A stretch of 64,000 bases of DNA from assembly GCF_004138485.1 (NCBI RefSeq), contig NZ_RYEV01000004.1, positions 370,803 through 434,802 on the forward strand. Reading direction: 5' to 3'. How positions within the stretch are numbered: the stretch's first letter is position 1; every line of letters starts with the position of its first letter. Position numbers and translations under genes: made by a program. The DNA comes from Peristeroidobacter soli. GTDB taxonomy: Bacteria > Pseudomonadota > Gammaproteobacteria > Steroidobacterales > Steroidobacteraceae. Of the stretch, positions 55,063-64,000 are shown in pieces. The notes under the pieces are model-generated. The model worked only from the letters and a program-made list of their open reading frames with translations, was not told where the DNA came from and ran no database searches.

Positions 55063-56076
55063 CTAGCCGGCGCGCGTCTGCAGCTGATAATAGATATCCC
55101 AGAGCCAGGGAATCTGAGTACGCAGCGGCGTTTTGTTTGCTAACTCGAGCAGCCGCACCCGCGGCGACTGACTGAGCCGACCGGCCATGCCCGGCGCCTC
55201 CCGCGCGAGCGACGCCTCGATCCGTGCCAGCACGCTGGGCTCGATTCGGCGACGATTACGGCAGGCATCGATCAGCGCGTACAGATACGCGTTCTGGTGT
55301 CGATTCAGCACGAACCCCGCCTGCAGTTGCTCCGCCACCGCCCGCGACTCCGGATCGCGCTGCGTGAAGCCACGCAGGAACTCCAGGAATTGGTTGAGTC
55401 CGAGCAACATGGACGGCCAGGCCGACGGTAGCGATGCGGACTCGCTCTTGGGATGGATGCGGACCGAAAACGCCTCCCTGTCATCGGAGGCTTTGTAGCC
55501 GCGACCGGCCAGCGAGAGCCACAACGCATCGTCCGCGTAGAACAGTCGCTCGAAGCCCGGAATGCCGCCGAGCTCGTCGTAATCGCTCGAGCGCATCACA
55601 TGACCGGTACCGAACACTTCGCGCTCCAGACGAAAGCGCGCGGCCAGATACTGCGCGGCCGTTTCCCGGTGCGGTACCGGCTTGCAGCTGCGAATGGTCG
55701 CGCCTTCGGCATTGATCAAACGCGATCCGGTCTGGAACAGGGTCGCCTGCGGATGCGCTTCGATCAAGGCATCGATGGTCGCGAGAAAATGCGCATCGAA
55801 CAGATCGTCGTGGCCGATCAAGGTCATGTATTCGAGCTTGGGCTGTGTTTTGATTCGAGCCCAACTCGCCACGATCGACAGCGACTCGCTCGAGCTCACC
55901 AGCCGGATGCGTTGGTCGCGCAGCGAGCGCAGATAGTCGACCGTGCCATCGGTACTCTGATTGTCGAGAATGGTGAGCTCGAAGTGCGGATAGGACTGCG
56001 CGAGGATGCTCTCGACGCACTCCTGCACATACGGCCAGCCGTTGCGCACCGGCAGGAAGATGCTGTACCCCCTCAC
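55063..56076 (-). CDS. Family 2 glycosyltransferase
   Basis: A 337-residue GT-A enzyme: YSIFLPVRNGWPYVQECVESIL, LTILDNQSTDGTVDYL, LIGHDDLFDAHFLATID with the HDD metal motif, and ERLFYADDALWLSLAGRG. The C-terminal 100 residues are unassigned helices. It overlaps the polymerase gene by four bases and precedes another glycosyltransferase by 16 bases, as expected for O-chain assembly. Donor and acceptor cannot be told from sequence. Confidence 0.82.
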   Translation of the reverse strand: MRGYSIFLPVRNGWPYVQECVESILAQSYPHFELTILDNQSTDGTVDYLRSLRDQRIRLVSSSESLSIVASWARIKTQPKLEYMTLIGHDDLFDAHFLATIDALIEAHPQATLFQTGSRLINAEGATIRSCKPVPHRETAAQYLAARFRLEREVFGTGHVMRSSDYDELGGIPGFERLFYADDALWLSLAGRGYKASDDREAFSVRIHPKSESASLPSAWPSMLLGLNQFLEFLRGFTQRDPESRAVAEQLQAGFVLNRHQNAYLYALIDACRNRRRIEPSVLARIEASLAREAPGMAGRLSQSPRVRLLELANKTPLRTQIPWLWDIYYQLQTRAG

Positions 56077-57347
56077 GATCGCGCTCCCGCTGCCGCCATC
56101 TCTCGCCTACCCTCGATCATGAATAAATTCGCCAGGACTACCGACAAGATCAGGATACCCATGGAAGAAAACAGATTCGGATTGGACAAACACATCAGCA
56201 GATAGAAGGCGTAGCCGACCACGATGTTCTTCTGCTCGAAGTCGCGGTTCATCACGAACGCGTACACGATCGGGAACGCCAGCAGCAGACACATGAGCAG
56301 CGCGCCGAAGATGCCGAAATTGCGGATCAGCTCCAGATAGGTCAGCTCGCTGGTGAAGAACGAGGTGCCCTTGGCGGTCCAATAGCGATAGGCGCCGAGA
56401 CCTTCGCCGAACAACAGTCCCATGGTGTCGCCGAAGAAATCGCTGTAGTCGTTCAGCAACGCGAGCTTCACGCTGTTGGAGAACTCGCGCGGGTCGAGCA
56501 GCACCTCGATCTGGGTGGAAAATACCACGATCAGCCCGAATACGACCGCGACCGTCAGCACCGCGTTGATGGTTTTGTTCTTGGAATAGAGGAAGTACAG
56601 CGCAATCGGCAGCATGACCGACACAGCAAGGTTGTTACGCGTGCCGGCCAGCATCATCGCCCCCGCGTTGAGCAGCGTCAGCAGCGTGTATTTCAAACGC
56701 GCGCCGCCAGTGGCGACCCTGGCGGAATAGAAGTAATGCGCGATGGCGAATGCCAGCATCGGCGAAGTGACGAAGTAGACCTGCAGCATCACCAGGCCGT
56801 CGCCGTAGTCGCGCCGATCGACCAGCACGGTGCCGGAAACCTCGCCGAACAGATACAGCGCGCCATAGAAATCCGGCTGGAACGTCACGGTGAGATAGAC
56901 CACGATGATCACCACCGACAGCAGCGACAGCACCCGCGACAGCGCCGACATCAGATCGATCCGGTTAATGAACAGCAGCGCGCTCAATGTAATGAGCAAA
57001 TATCCCTTGAACAGCTGAAAGCCTTCGAAGGGCGTGCCGCCATCGATGAACCAGTAGCGCGCGATGGATAGCAGCGGCACTGCTACGAATATCAGCACGT
57101 AGATCAACAAGCCGATGTGCACCGAGCAGCGCTCCCGGCTCGCCGCGCACAGCACGATGGAGATGAACCAGGCCAGGACGAACAGCTGCACTTTGGCGCC
57201 GAGCAGTTTGTCAGCAGGATCGAACACGCACGACAGCAGGAACAGCACCAGCACCGGCATCAGGATCTTTTGCGACACCGAATATCGGCGCCCGCCCGAG
57301 CGAACGCTCGCGGTCTCCGGAATGCCGCTGACAGTCGCCTGCGTCAA
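56073..57347 (-). CDS. O-antigen/EPS polymerase (Wzy-like membrane protein)
   Basis: A 424-residue protein with about ten hydrophobic transmembrane segments (for example ILMPVLVLFLLSCVF, LFVLAWFISIVLC, LLFINRIDLMSALSRVLSLLSVVIIVVYL, and a C-terminal pair). One larger soluble loop lies near residues 270-340 (GLLFGEGLGAYRY). Arrangement and position between glycosyltransferase and sugar genes fit Wzy; sequence conservation in this family is too low for a firmer call. With the flippase at the right edge this indicates Wzx/Wzy-dependent assembly. Confidence 0.75.
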   Translation of the reverse strand: MTQATVSGIPETASVRSGGRRYSVSQKILMPVLVLFLLSCVFDPADKLLGAKVQLFVLAWFISIVLCAASRERCSVHIGLLIYVLIFVAVPLLSIARYWFIDGGTPFEGFQLFKGYLLITLSALLFINRIDLMSALSRVLSLLSVVIIVVYLTVTFQPDFYGALYLFGEVSGTVLVDRRDYGDGLVMLQVYFVTSPMLAFAIAHYFYSARVATGGARLKYTLLTLLNAGAMMLAGTRNNLAVSVMLPIALYFLYSKNKTINAVLTVAVVFGLIVVFSTQIEVLLDPREFSNSVKLALLNDYSDFFGDTMGLLFGEGLGAYRYWTAKGTSFFTSELTYLELIRNFGIFGALLMCLLLAFPIVYAFVMNRDFEQKNIVVGYAFYLLMCLSNPNLFSSMGILILSVVLANLFMIEGRREMAAAGARS

Positions 57348-58156
57348 GGCTCACCCCAGAACGCCATCGGCTCGTAGTCGGGGTAGGGATAGAAACCGAG
57401 ATTCAGCTCGATGTTCCAGCCGTGCTCCGCGATCCAGCCTTCCACCAGCGAGCGCACGGACACCGGTCGGCCCGAGCAGATGTTCGTGACGCCGCGATCG
57501 TTGTCGCCGAGCGCAATCTCGACCAATTGGCGCGCGACTTCGCTCACCGGCAAATAATCCCGCAACTGTTCGCCGCCCGACATGTTGAATACGGTCGCGC
57601 CCTCGCCCACCGCGCGTTGTAACTGCGACCAGAGCGATTTCTCTCCCTGCCCCTCGCCATAAAAATAGAACAAGCGCGCCCAGGTGAGATTGAACGGCTG
57701 CGTCCGCTGCAAACTCTGCAGCTGCTTGCGCAGACAATCCTTCGCCAGCCCGTAGGGATTGTCGGGATGCGTGTCGCGCGAGGCGGCCAGCGGACCGGAC
57801 TGCATGCCATATTCGAAGCAGGTCCCGGTCACCACCATCGCCAGCAGTCCCTGGCGCACCAGTGAGCTAAGAAACGCATAGTGCGAGGGCAGCTCGATCT
57901 CAAAGTGATGCAGCGAGCGATAATTCGGCAACCCGCCCCACGCCAGATGCAGCAGCACGTCTGGTTTGCCTAGCAACTCGTAGCTGTTGGCGGGGGGCCG
58001 AGTCAGATCCAGTTCGACCCAACGCAGCTTCGGCAGCACTTGCTGCCTCGCGTGTGCGGTCCGGGTCGTCGCAACCACGTCGACGTCGCGCCGGGCCAAC
58101 TCGTTCAACACGTGTCGACCGACAAACCCTCCAGCGCCCGTCACTGCGATCCTCAT
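57344..58156 (-). CDS. NAD-dependent epimerase/reductase (candidate final CDP-sugar reductase)
   Basis: A 270-residue short extended SDR: IAVTGAGGFVGRHVLNEL, LLHLAWGG, VVTGTCFEYG and NPYGLAKDCLRKQL with Tyr and Lys, RLFYFYGEGQG. Its length and HLAWGG wording match reductases acting on 4-keto sugars in rfbFG loci. It overlaps the Wzy gene by four bases and lies 12 bases after the C-methyltransferase, so it probably finishes the CDP-linked branched sugar by reducing C4. Precise product unknown. Confidence 0.78.
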   Translation of the reverse strand: MRIAVTGAGGFVGRHVLNELARRDVDVVATTRTAHARQQVLPKLRWVELDLTRPPANSYELLGKPDVLLHLAWGGLPNYRSLHHFEIELPSHYAFLSSLVRQGLLAMVVTGTCFEYGMQSGPLAASRDTHPDNPYGLAKDCLRKQLQSLQRTQPFNLTWARLFYFYGEGQGEKSLWSQLQRAVGEGATVFNMSGGEQLRDYLPVSEVARQLVEIALGDNDRGVTNICSGRPVSVRSLVEGWIAEHGWNIELNLGFYPYPDYEPMAFWGEP

Positions 58157-58168
58157 CGGGCCCGCCTG

Positions 58169-59395
58169 TCAGGAGATTTCCAGCTTGGGAACGGCGGTAA
58201 CGAACTGCGCGCCCCACTGCCGCGCGCCCGCCAGTTGCTGCGTCACCTCGGTGCGCAGATTCCACGGCAGAATCACGATGTAATCCGGCTTGTCGCGAAC
58301 AATTACCGAATCATCCATGATCGGGATTCGGCTGCCCGGCATGAACTTGCCTTGTTTGGCATCGTTCCGGTCGACCACGTAGCGGATGAGATCGCCGCGG
58401 CAGCCGGCGAAGTTCAGCAGCGTGTTGCCCTTGGCCGCGGCTCCATAGGCGATGACTGATTTGCCGCCACGCTTCGCGGCGATCAGAAATTCCATCAAAT
58501 CGTCCTTGACGCGCTCCGCCCGCTGCTGAAAGCCACGATAGTAAGCGGCCGTTCGCAGCCCAGCATCGATCTCGGCGCGCTCCAGTTCCCGCACGCGCTC
58601 GTGCACTGGATGTTTGCCGGTGTCGGCTCGCTGCGTGTAGACGCGCAGACTGCCACCATGCGTGGGCAGCTCTTCGACATCGAATACCTGCAAGCCGTTG
58701 CTCGCGCACATCTGCTGAACCGTGGTCAGCGACAGGTAAGAGAAATGCTCGTGGTAGATCGTATCGAACTGGTTGCCGTCGATGAGTCGTTGCAGATGCG
58801 GGAACTCGAACGTCACCGCGCCCTGCGGTTTGAGCGCGGCGGCGAACCCAGCCAGGAAGTCATTGATATCGGGCACGTGCGCCAGGACATTGTTGGCAGC
58901 CATCAGGTCCGCGGCGCGCCCCTGCTCCGCCAGTTGCCGGCCGAAATCACGTCCGAAAAAGACTTCGAGGGTTTCGATGCCTTTGCGCCTCGACGCCGCC
59001 GCGGTGCTGGCGGTCGGCTCCACACCCAAACAAGGAATGCCCCGGGCCTGCACATACTGCAGCAGATAGCCGTCGTTCGAGGCCACTTCGATGACACGAC
59101 TGGCCGCATGCAGGTCGAACCGCCGCACCATCGCATCCACGTAGCGCTCGGCATGCTGCAGCCAGCTGGTGGAGAAGCCGCTGAAGTACGCGTACTCGCT
59201 GTCGAACAGCTCGCTGGCCTGCGTGAAGTCCCGAGTCTGCACCAACCAGCAGCGCTCGCAGACCATGACCTTGAGCGGATACCAGCGCTCCGGCGCGGAC
59301 AGTTTCTCCTTGGTCAGATAGGCATTCGAGGGCGGAGAGCTGCCCAGATCGATCAGCTGCAGTTGCAGGGGTGAACGGCAATGGCGGCAATTCAT
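58169..59395 (-). CDS. NDP-sugar C-methyltransferase of the NovU/TylCIII type (CDP-sugar cluster)
   Basis: A 408-residue protein: N-terminal zinc-binding CRHC and CERC pairs (residues 3-6 and about 47-50), a SAM-binding domain (VIEVASNDGYLLQYV), MAANNVLAHVPDIND, and the C-terminal YGAAAKGNTLLNFAG. The family methylates C3 of 4-keto-6-deoxy sugars. It is coupled by four-base overlap to a 3,5-epimerase and thence to RfbG and RfbF, so its substrate is probably CDP-4-keto-6-deoxyglucose or its epimer. RfbH, needed for 3,6-dideoxy sugars, is absent. Confidence 0.87.
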   Translation of the reverse strand: MNCRHCRSPLQLQLIDLGSSPPSNAYLTKEKLSAPERWYPLKVMVCERCWLVQTRDFTQASELFDSEYAYFSGFSTSWLQHAERYVDAMVRRFDLHAASRVIEVASNDGYLLQYVQARGIPCLGVEPTASTAAASRRKGIETLEVFFGRDFGRQLAEQGRAADLMAANNVLAHVPDINDFLAGFAAALKPQGAVTFEFPHLQRLIDGNQFDTIYHEHFSYLSLTTVQQMCASNGLQVFDVEELPTHGGSLRVYTQRADTGKHPVHERVRELERAEIDAGLRTAAYYRGFQQRAERVKDDLMEFLIAAKRGGKSVIAYGAAAKGNTLLNFAGCRGDLIRYVVDRNDAKQGKFMPGSRIPIMDDSVIVRDKPDYIVILPWNLRTEVTQQLAGARQWGAQFVTAVPKLEIS

Positions 59396-59952
59396 ACCTC
59401 GATTCCCTTGAACTCGTCTCGCAGAGCAGGATGTCCGCGATCTCGATCAGAAACATCCGTCACGGGCAGCGGCCAGCGAATAGCCAGTCGAGGATCGAAG
59501 GCATTGAGCGCACCTTCGCTGTCCGCCACATACGGCGCACTGTGCACATAGATCAGCTCGCAATCGGCGCTGAGCGTCTGGTATCCATGAGCGAATCCGC
59601 GTGGGATCAGCAACGCGAGATTGTTCTGTTCCGAAAGCTCCACCGCATGCCAACGAAGGAATGTCGGCGAACGGGTGCGCAGGTCCACGGCGACATCCAG
59701 AACCCGGCCCCTTACACAGCTGACCAGCTTGGTCTCAGCGTACGGTGGCCTCTGAAAATGCATCCCACGGACCGCGCCACTCTTTACCGTCAGAGTGTGA
59801 TTGATCTGAGCCGCCGTCCCCTGCCAACCGGCCGCGGCCAGCTCCTCGGGATCGAACAGACGCGTCAGAAAGCCACGCTCGTCGGTGCGACGCAGGCGCT
59901 CGACGACCTTCAAGCCATCGATGGGAGTGTCGCTGACCTTGAAGCGATTCAT
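59392..59952 (-). CDS. RfbC-like NDP-4-keto-6-deoxyhexose 3,5-epimerase (CDP pathway)
   Basis: A 186-residue cupin epimerase: FKVSDTPIDGLKVVERLRR, RGFLTRLFDPEELAAAGW, QINHTLTVKSGAVRGMHFQ (catalytic His region), KLVSCVRGRVLDVAVDLR and LSADCELIYVHSAPY with Tyr. It resembles RfbC but is clearly diverged and lies inside an rfbF-rfbG operon, implying a CDP-sugar substrate. ATG at 59952 overlaps the rfbG stop (ATGA). It may invert only C3 or C5 around the methylation step. Confidence 0.85.
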   Translation of the reverse strand: MNRFKVSDTPIDGLKVVERLRRTDERGFLTRLFDPEELAAAGWQGTAAQINHTLTVKSGAVRGMHFQRPPYAETKLVSCVRGRVLDVAVDLRTRSPTFLRWHAVELSEQNNLALLIPRGFAHGYQTLSADCELIYVHSAPYVADSEGALNAFDPRLAIRWPLPVTDVSDRDRGHPALRDEFKGIEV

Positions 59953-61025
59953 GCCGCTGCAGCCTCGTAGGCATCGATATCCCGCGCGCACAACTCCGCC
60001 GCATCCGCACCGTCGATCTGTTCGCGATACCAGGTCATAGAGCGTCGCACCGCTTCATCGAGCGACCAGCGAGGTTGCACGCCGAGCACCTGGCGGGCCT
60101 TGGCGATTTCGAGCGCCAGCCACTGCGTCTCGTGTGGGCCCCTGGCGTCTCGTTCGAATTCGAAATCGCCGGTGCCGAACGCGGCGCGCGCCTGCTCCAC
60201 GACCGTTTGCACGGTCGCGCATTCGTGCGTGTGCGGTCCGAAATTATAGGCATCGGCCAGCTGCGGCTTGCTCCACAGGCGCTCGGCGAGCTGCAAATAA
60301 CCCGCGAGCGGCTCTAGTACGTGCTGCCACGGACGGACCGCGCTCGGATTGCGGATGCGGAGCGTTCGTTTGCTGCTCCAGGCACGTACGGCATCCGGTA
60401 ACAGCCTGTCCTCTGACCAGTCGCCGCCACCGATAACGTTGCCGGCACGCGCGGACGCCACTGCCACGCCCTGCTCCTTCAGATACGAATCGCGATAGCT
60501 CGCGACCACGATTTCAGCGGCGGCTTTGCTGGCGCTGTAAGGATCATGTCCGCCGAGAGGATCTGTTTCTCGATACGGGAACGCCAGCTCGAGGTTGCGA
60601 TACACCTTGTCGGTCGTGATCGCGACGACGACGCGCGTGGACGACGATCCGCGCAACGCTTCCAGCACGTTGGCCGTACCCTGCACGTTGGTGGCAAAGG
60701 TACCGAGCGGATCGCGATAACTGGCCCGCACGAGCGGCTGCGCGGCCAGATGAAACACCACGTCGGCGTCGGCGCCACGAATCAGCCTCGCCAGCGACTC
60801 AGCGTCGCGGATGTCGCTGATGTGGCTGTCGCCGAGCTCGCTCAACGCGAGTAGAGAAAACAAATTGGGCGTCGTGGACGGCGCGAGACCGATACCGGTC
60901 ACGCGCGCTCCGAGACGCGTCAACCAATAGGCCAGCCATGCGCCTTTGAAACCGGTGTGCCCGGTCAGCAGCACCCGCTTGCCGCGCCAGAAACTCACCT
61001 CGGGCCGGTTTACGCCACTGCTCAT
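59949..61025 (-). CDS. rfbG: CDP-glucose 4,6-dehydratase
   Basis: A 358-residue SDR with the RfbG signature: [64 protein letters not shown] with Tyr and Lys, and [21 protein letters not shown]. It converts CDP-glucose to CDP-4-keto-6-deoxyglucose. Four-base overlaps join it to rfbF upstream and the epimerase downstream. Confidence 0.96.
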   Translation of the reverse strand: MSSGVNRPEVSFWRGKRVLLTGHTGFKGAWLAYWLTRLGARVTGIGLAPSTTPNLFSLLALSELGDSHISDIRDAESLARLIRGADADVVFHLAAQPLVRASYRDPLGTFATNVQGTANVLEALRGSSSTRVVVAITTDKVYRNLELAFPYRETDPLGGHDPYSASKAAAEIVVASYRDSYLKEQGVAVASARAGNVIGGGDWSEDRLLPDAVRAWSSKRTLRIRNPSAVRPWQHVLEPLAGYLQLAERLWSKPQLADAYNFGPHTHECATVQTVVEQARAAFGTGDFEFERDARGPHETQWLALEIAKARQVLGVQPRWSLDEAVRRSMTWYREQIDGADAAELCARDIDAYEAAAA

Positions 61026-61795
61026 GACCAGACCTTCCAGGGTGCCTTACCGGACTGCCACAGCTCCTCCAGCAGATTCTTTTCGCGCAAGGTGTCCATC
61101 GGCTGCCAGAAACCACGGTGCTCGAACGCGGCCAGCTGCCCCGAGGAGGCCAACTGCATCAGCGGCGCGGCCTCCCACGTGGTTTGATCGTCCTCGATCA
61201 GATCCAGGCAGCGCGGTGAGAGCACGAAGAAGCCGCCGTTGATCAGGCCACCGTCGCCACGCGGCTTCTCCGCAAACCCTCGCACATCCGTGCCTTGCAT
61301 CTCCAAGGCGCCATAACGTCCCGGCGGACTCACCGCCGTGACCGTGGCGAGCTTGCCGTGGCGCTCGTGAAATTCGATCGAGTCGCGGATGTTCACGTTG
61401 CCGACACCGTCGCCATAAGTGAAGCAGAACGCAGGCTCGTCCTTGACGAACTCCGCCACCCGCTTGAGCCGCCCGCCGGTCATGGTGTTGTCGCCGGTAT
61501 CCACCAGCGTCACCTTCCACGGCTCGGCTTTGCGCTGATGCACCTGCATCGCGTTGCTGACCATGTCGAATGTCACATCCGACATGTGCAGGAAATAATT
61601 CGCGAAGTACTCCTTGATGATGTAGCCCTTGTAGCCGCAGCAGATCACGAAGTCGTTCACTCCGTGCGCCGAATACAGCTTCATGATGTGCCACAGGATC
61701 GGCTTGCCGCCGATCTCGATCATGGGTTTGGGCCGCAGATGCGTCTCTTCCGAGATCCGCGTGCCCATGCCGCCGGCAAGAATCACTGCTTTCAT
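61022..61795 (-). CDS. rfbF: Glucose-1-phosphate cytidylyltransferase
   Basis: A 257-residue nucleotidyltransferase: [54 protein letters not shown] with metal-site Asp, [17 protein letters not shown] and [15 protein letters not shown]. It makes CDP-glucose and commits sugar to the CDP branch. ATG at 61795 is chosen by family alignment (MKAVILAGG). Confidence 0.96.
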   Translation of the reverse strand: MKAVILAGGMGTRISEETHLRPKPMIEIGGKPILWHIMKLYSAHGVNDFVICCGYKGYIIKEYFANYFLHMSDVTFDMVSNAMQVHQRKAEPWKVTLVDTGDNTMTGGRLKRVAEFVKDEPAFCFTYGDGVGNVNIRDSIEFHERHGKLATVTAVSPPGRYGALEMQGTDVRGFAEKPRGDGGLINGGFFVLSPRCLDLIEDDQTTWEAAPLMQLASSGQLAAFEHRGFWQPMDTLREKNLLEELWQSGKAPWKVWS

Positions 61796-61808
61796 AGTTC
61801 CGGCACCG

Positions 61809-63539
61809 TCAAGCGAAACGAGCGATCCGATTGCGCACCGAGGCGCGCAGACGCAGCGCATGTTTGCGCGCCGTTCTGAAGGAGTTCAGGCTCGATCTGT
61901 TCCATAGAAACCAGCGCAGGAAGATTTCATGGCGTTTCGCCGGCTGCCCGAACACGGCCGCCTGCAGCCGCGATTCGAGCCCGACGAATGCTTCGAAATC
62001 CCGTTTGTCCAGCTCGACGCCGAGGGCGCAGCCGATCTTCTTGATGAGCTCCGCCCCGCTGCTGCCGGTCAGCGCCGCCGGCGGCGTGCGCATGGCCTGC
62101 AGACGATGCAGGAAACCGTAGATGGCGCGGATGACGACGGCGTTCAGACGCACGCGCTCCGCCCAGGACCATTCCCGATCGACCACGGTGCAACCGCCGT
62201 CCCGCGGATAGACATTGGACCAGGTGCAATCGACGTACTCACCATCCAGATAGCGAACCCCTTCGTGCGTCGTGCTTTGTTCCTGCAGCATGCGCAGCCA
62301 GTCCCGGCACGGCTCGAAGATTTCCTGGAGCGAACGCCGGGCTGACCGGCAGCGCAGGTCCAGTGTGGTCTGTAGCGAATAACTGTCGATCCAGTCGGAG
62401 TGCGTTTCCCGCCAGCGCATGGGTCCGCTCTCGGCCGTGGCGCTGCCCCTCAGCGAGCGCTTGTGAACGCGCAGCGGGTGGCTCGGAGTCTCCGCGGCGA
62501 TCGTGGTTCTCGTCCGGAATTGCGCTTGTCGCGGCGGCGAGAAGAGCACGCCCTGCTGGCCGAACGCGACACCCGCGAGCCCCTGTTTGCCGGCCACCAC
62601 CAGAAAGGAATTCGCGAAGAACGGCAAGGCGCCATTGCGCGCCAGCTCCAGCGACACCAGCGATTCTTCCCAGCTGGGCCGCAGGTCGCCCGCGTAGTCG
62701 CGCGAATGCATTTGTGAAATCAGCTCGCCGCCGCGACCGGAGGCGACGAACTCCTCGGCCAGCACGCAGTCGGGCAGCTTGTAGTCCGGATAGGGATAGT
62801 AGAACTGCATCGCCGGGAAATACCGGCCGATGCGCCGCTGCAGCTCCTCGCGGCCGAAGGTGCGGACCTTGTTCGGCAAGCGGTGATACCCCTCGAGACC
62901 CTCGAACAGCGTGCCGAGGTGGTCCTCCCGAGCCGAATTGAAATATTTCAAGCCGAACTGATTTTCGATCGCCACGATCAGGATGCCATTCGGCGCGAGC
63001 ATGTCGGCGAAGTACCGCAGCGCCGCGTCGTATGGATCGTCGCCGGCGACGAACGAGGCGGAATATTCCAGCACGCCTATGCAGAACACCACGTCGAACT
63101 TGCTGGTGAACTGGATCTCCTGGAACGGCGCGCAAACCACCGCGACGCTGTTCAGATCGCGGGTACGCTGGCGCGCCAGCCGGGCCCGATTGAGACTGCC
63201 TTCGACCGACACGACCTGGTCGAACGTCTCGCCCAGAAAACGGGTGATGGCGCCGCAGCCGCAGCCCACTTCGAGCACTTTCAGCTGGCGATCGAACTGG
63301 AAGCCGCTCAACAGCTGCACGCGTTTGCTGGTGAGGTGATATTCGCTCGGCCAGTCCTTGATGTGACTCTCGAGCTCGACCGAACCGGCGCTCAGATCGC
63401 GCGCCTGCGAGAACACGCTCGCGAGATAACGCTCCGACTCCGCGCCATCCGAATAACCGAAATTGCGATGATCCTTCAGGACCCAGACCGAAGAGTCATC
63501 CTGGACCAGCTCGTTGCTGACTATGTTCTGCGGATTCAT
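61809..63539 (-). CDS. SAM methyltransferase fused to a kinase-like C-terminal domain
   Basis: A 576-residue soluble protein. Residues about 60-240 are a class I methyltransferase: [16 protein letters not shown] (SAM loop), [26 protein letters not shown] and [15 protein letters not shown]. The C-terminal half has a phosphotransferase-like pattern, Asp437-x4-Asn442 (VDCTWSNVY) then Asp454 (VVDREW), as in aminoglycoside- or WbdD-type kinases. WbdD caps O-chains with phosphate and methyl and so sets chain length. Here no ABC exporter is seen, so capping is speculative. It lies between the Wzx gene and rfbF, spaced by 9 and 13 bases. Confidence 0.72.
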   Translation of the reverse strand: MNPQNIVSNELVQDDSSVWVLKDHRNFGYSDGAESERYLASVFSQARDLSAGSVELESHIKDWPSEYHLTSKRVQLLSGFQFDRQLKVLEVGCGCGAITRFLGETFDQVVSVEGSLNRARLARQRTRDLNSVAVVCAPFQEIQFTSKFDVVFCIGVLEYSASFVAGDDPYDAALRYFADMLAPNGILIVAIENQFGLKYFNSAREDHLGTLFEGLEGYHRLPNKVRTFGREELQRRIGRYFPAMQFYYPYPDYKLPDCVLAEEFVASGRGGELISQMHSRDYAGDLRPSWEESLVSLELARNGALPFFANSFLVVAGKQGLAGVAFGQQGVLFSPPRQAQFRTRTTIAAETPSHPLRVHKRSLRGSATAESGPMRWRETHSDWIDSYSLQTTLDLRCRSARRSLQEIFEPCRDWLRMLQEQSTTHEGVRYLDGEYVDCTWSNVYPRDGGCTVVDREWSWAERVRLNAVVIRAIYGFLHRLQAMRTPPAALTGSSGAELIKKIGCALGVELDKRDFEAFVGLESRLQAAVFGQPAKRHEIFLRWFLWNRSSLNSFRTARKHALRLRASVRNRIARFA

Positions 63540-63548
63540 GCTGACGAC

Positions 63549-64000
63549 CTAGTTGTTCCGTGGGCGGATCGAGCCGGCCAGACAGGCGCGAGCCAGCCAC
63601 CACAGCGCGATGGTACTCAAGGTGACGCGCACCACCCAGGCGATGGCGGCACCATCGATGCCCTGCCTGTCGATCAACCACCACAGATAGGGCACATACG
63701 CCAGCAACTCGGCGACGTGCAGCTTGGCGGTCAGATCCGGCCTGCCGTACGCCTGCACCAGCGCCTGCGAAAGATGACCGAAGCTGTTGATGAAAATCCC
63801 GACAGCGAGCAGCTGCGCGACCCGAGAGCCGTGCGCGGCAAAGTCCGGGTTGATCCACCATGCCAGCCCCGGCTCGGCCAGCAGATACACCACCAGCGCC
63901 GCCGGCGCCATGATGGCCGCGATGATGAGTAGGTATCTATTGTACAGGGATCGCACCATCCCGGGATCGCTCTGGAACAGCTGACTGAAGGAAGGAAACA
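63549..64000 (-). CDS. Wzx-like oligosaccharide flippase (N-terminus outside window)
   Basis: The last 150 residues of a membrane protein; the reading frame continues past the right edge. Hydrophobic segments such as YLLIIAAIMAPAALVVYLLAEP, VAQLLAVGIFINSFGHL and ITIALWWL-like ends match the C-terminal third of MATE/MOP-fold polysaccharide flippases, which move undecaprenyl-linked repeat units across the inner membrane. FSQLFQSDPG precedes the first full segment. It heads the visible O-antigen locus. Confidence 0.78.
   Translation of the reverse strand, partial: FPSFSQLFQSDPGMVRSLYNRYLLIIAAIMAPAALVVYLLAEPGLAWWINPDFAAHGSRVAQLLAVGIFINSFGHLSQALVQAYGRPDLTAKLHVAELLAYVPYLWWLIDRQGIDGAAIAWVVRVTLSTIALWWLARACLAGSIRPRNN

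Overview
The window is GC-rich chromosomal DNA from a Gram-negative bacterium, most likely a gammaproteobacterium of the Steroidobacter/Nevskia/Xanthomonas kind. This rests on the combination of an XrtA/PEP-CTERM regulatory pair (PrsK/PrsR), FecI/FecR/TonB-receptor signalling, Bfd/bacterioferritin, and dense overlapping operons. The genus is inference. No prophage, intact insertion sequence or CRISPR array was seen.

Layout. 1-4164 (minus): end of an exosortase-associated EPS locus, with partial prsR, prsK and an EpsB-type priming glycosyltransferase. 4.4-5.3 kb (plus): a Fur-type box followed by bfd and bfr. 5.4-6.2 kb (minus): an Ig/fibronectin lipoprotein behind a near-consensus sigma-54 promoter, the promoter class that PrsR-type activators act on. 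6.6-10.7 kb: a C-methyltransferase, a glycosyltransferase-like protein and two GDP-mannose 4,6-dehydratase paralogues. 10.8-14.6 kb: two ECF sigma factors, a FecR-like stub, a RAYT-like protein without its HUH histidines, and eroded gene remnants. 14.8-16.6 kb (plus): two LPS-core-type glycosyltransferases. 16.6-27 kb (minus): FecI - FecR - TonB receptor - gamma-glutamyltransferase-like enzyme - a DUF885::CocE/NonD fusion hydrolase - an esterase, which looks like one import-and-degrade operon. 27.2-29 kb: tRNA-Glu, tRNA-Ala, gltX and tRNA-Val. 29-32 kb: a response regulator/histidine kinase pair. 32-42.6 kb: nucleotide-sugar supply (phosphomannomutase, ManC, Ugd, RmlBDCA, a WbpM-like dehydratase). 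42.9-44 kb: a secreted repeat protein ending in a peptidase-S74 chaperone domain. 44.2-64 kb: an O-antigen/EPS locus read leftward from a Wzx flippase at the right edge.

How the genes fit together. The right-hand locus appears to make at least three unusual sugars: UDP-QuiNAc (WbpM-like dehydratase, WreQ/WbpV-like reductase, WreU-like priming transferase), UDP-L-FucNAm (FnlA/B/C-like enzymes plus the WbuX/Y/Z-type amidination trio) and a CDP-linked C-methyl-branched 6-deoxyhexose (RfbF, RfbG, 3,5-epimerase, NovU-type C-methyltransferase, reductase). A fourth, GDP-linked branched sugar is suggested by the gmd pair beside another NovU-type methyltransferase at 6.6-10.7 kb. Rhamnose, mannose and glucuronate precursors come from the rml, manC/algC and ugd genes. 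Assembly looks Wzx/Wzy dependent. No chain-length regulator or ligase is visible.

The strongest candidates for undescribed biology are the FecIR-controlled peptide/ester scavenging operon with its fused metallopeptidase-serine hydrolase, the three C-methyltransferases sitting beside GDP-, UDP- and CDP-sugar pathways, and the S74 repeat protein embedded in the polysaccharide locus.
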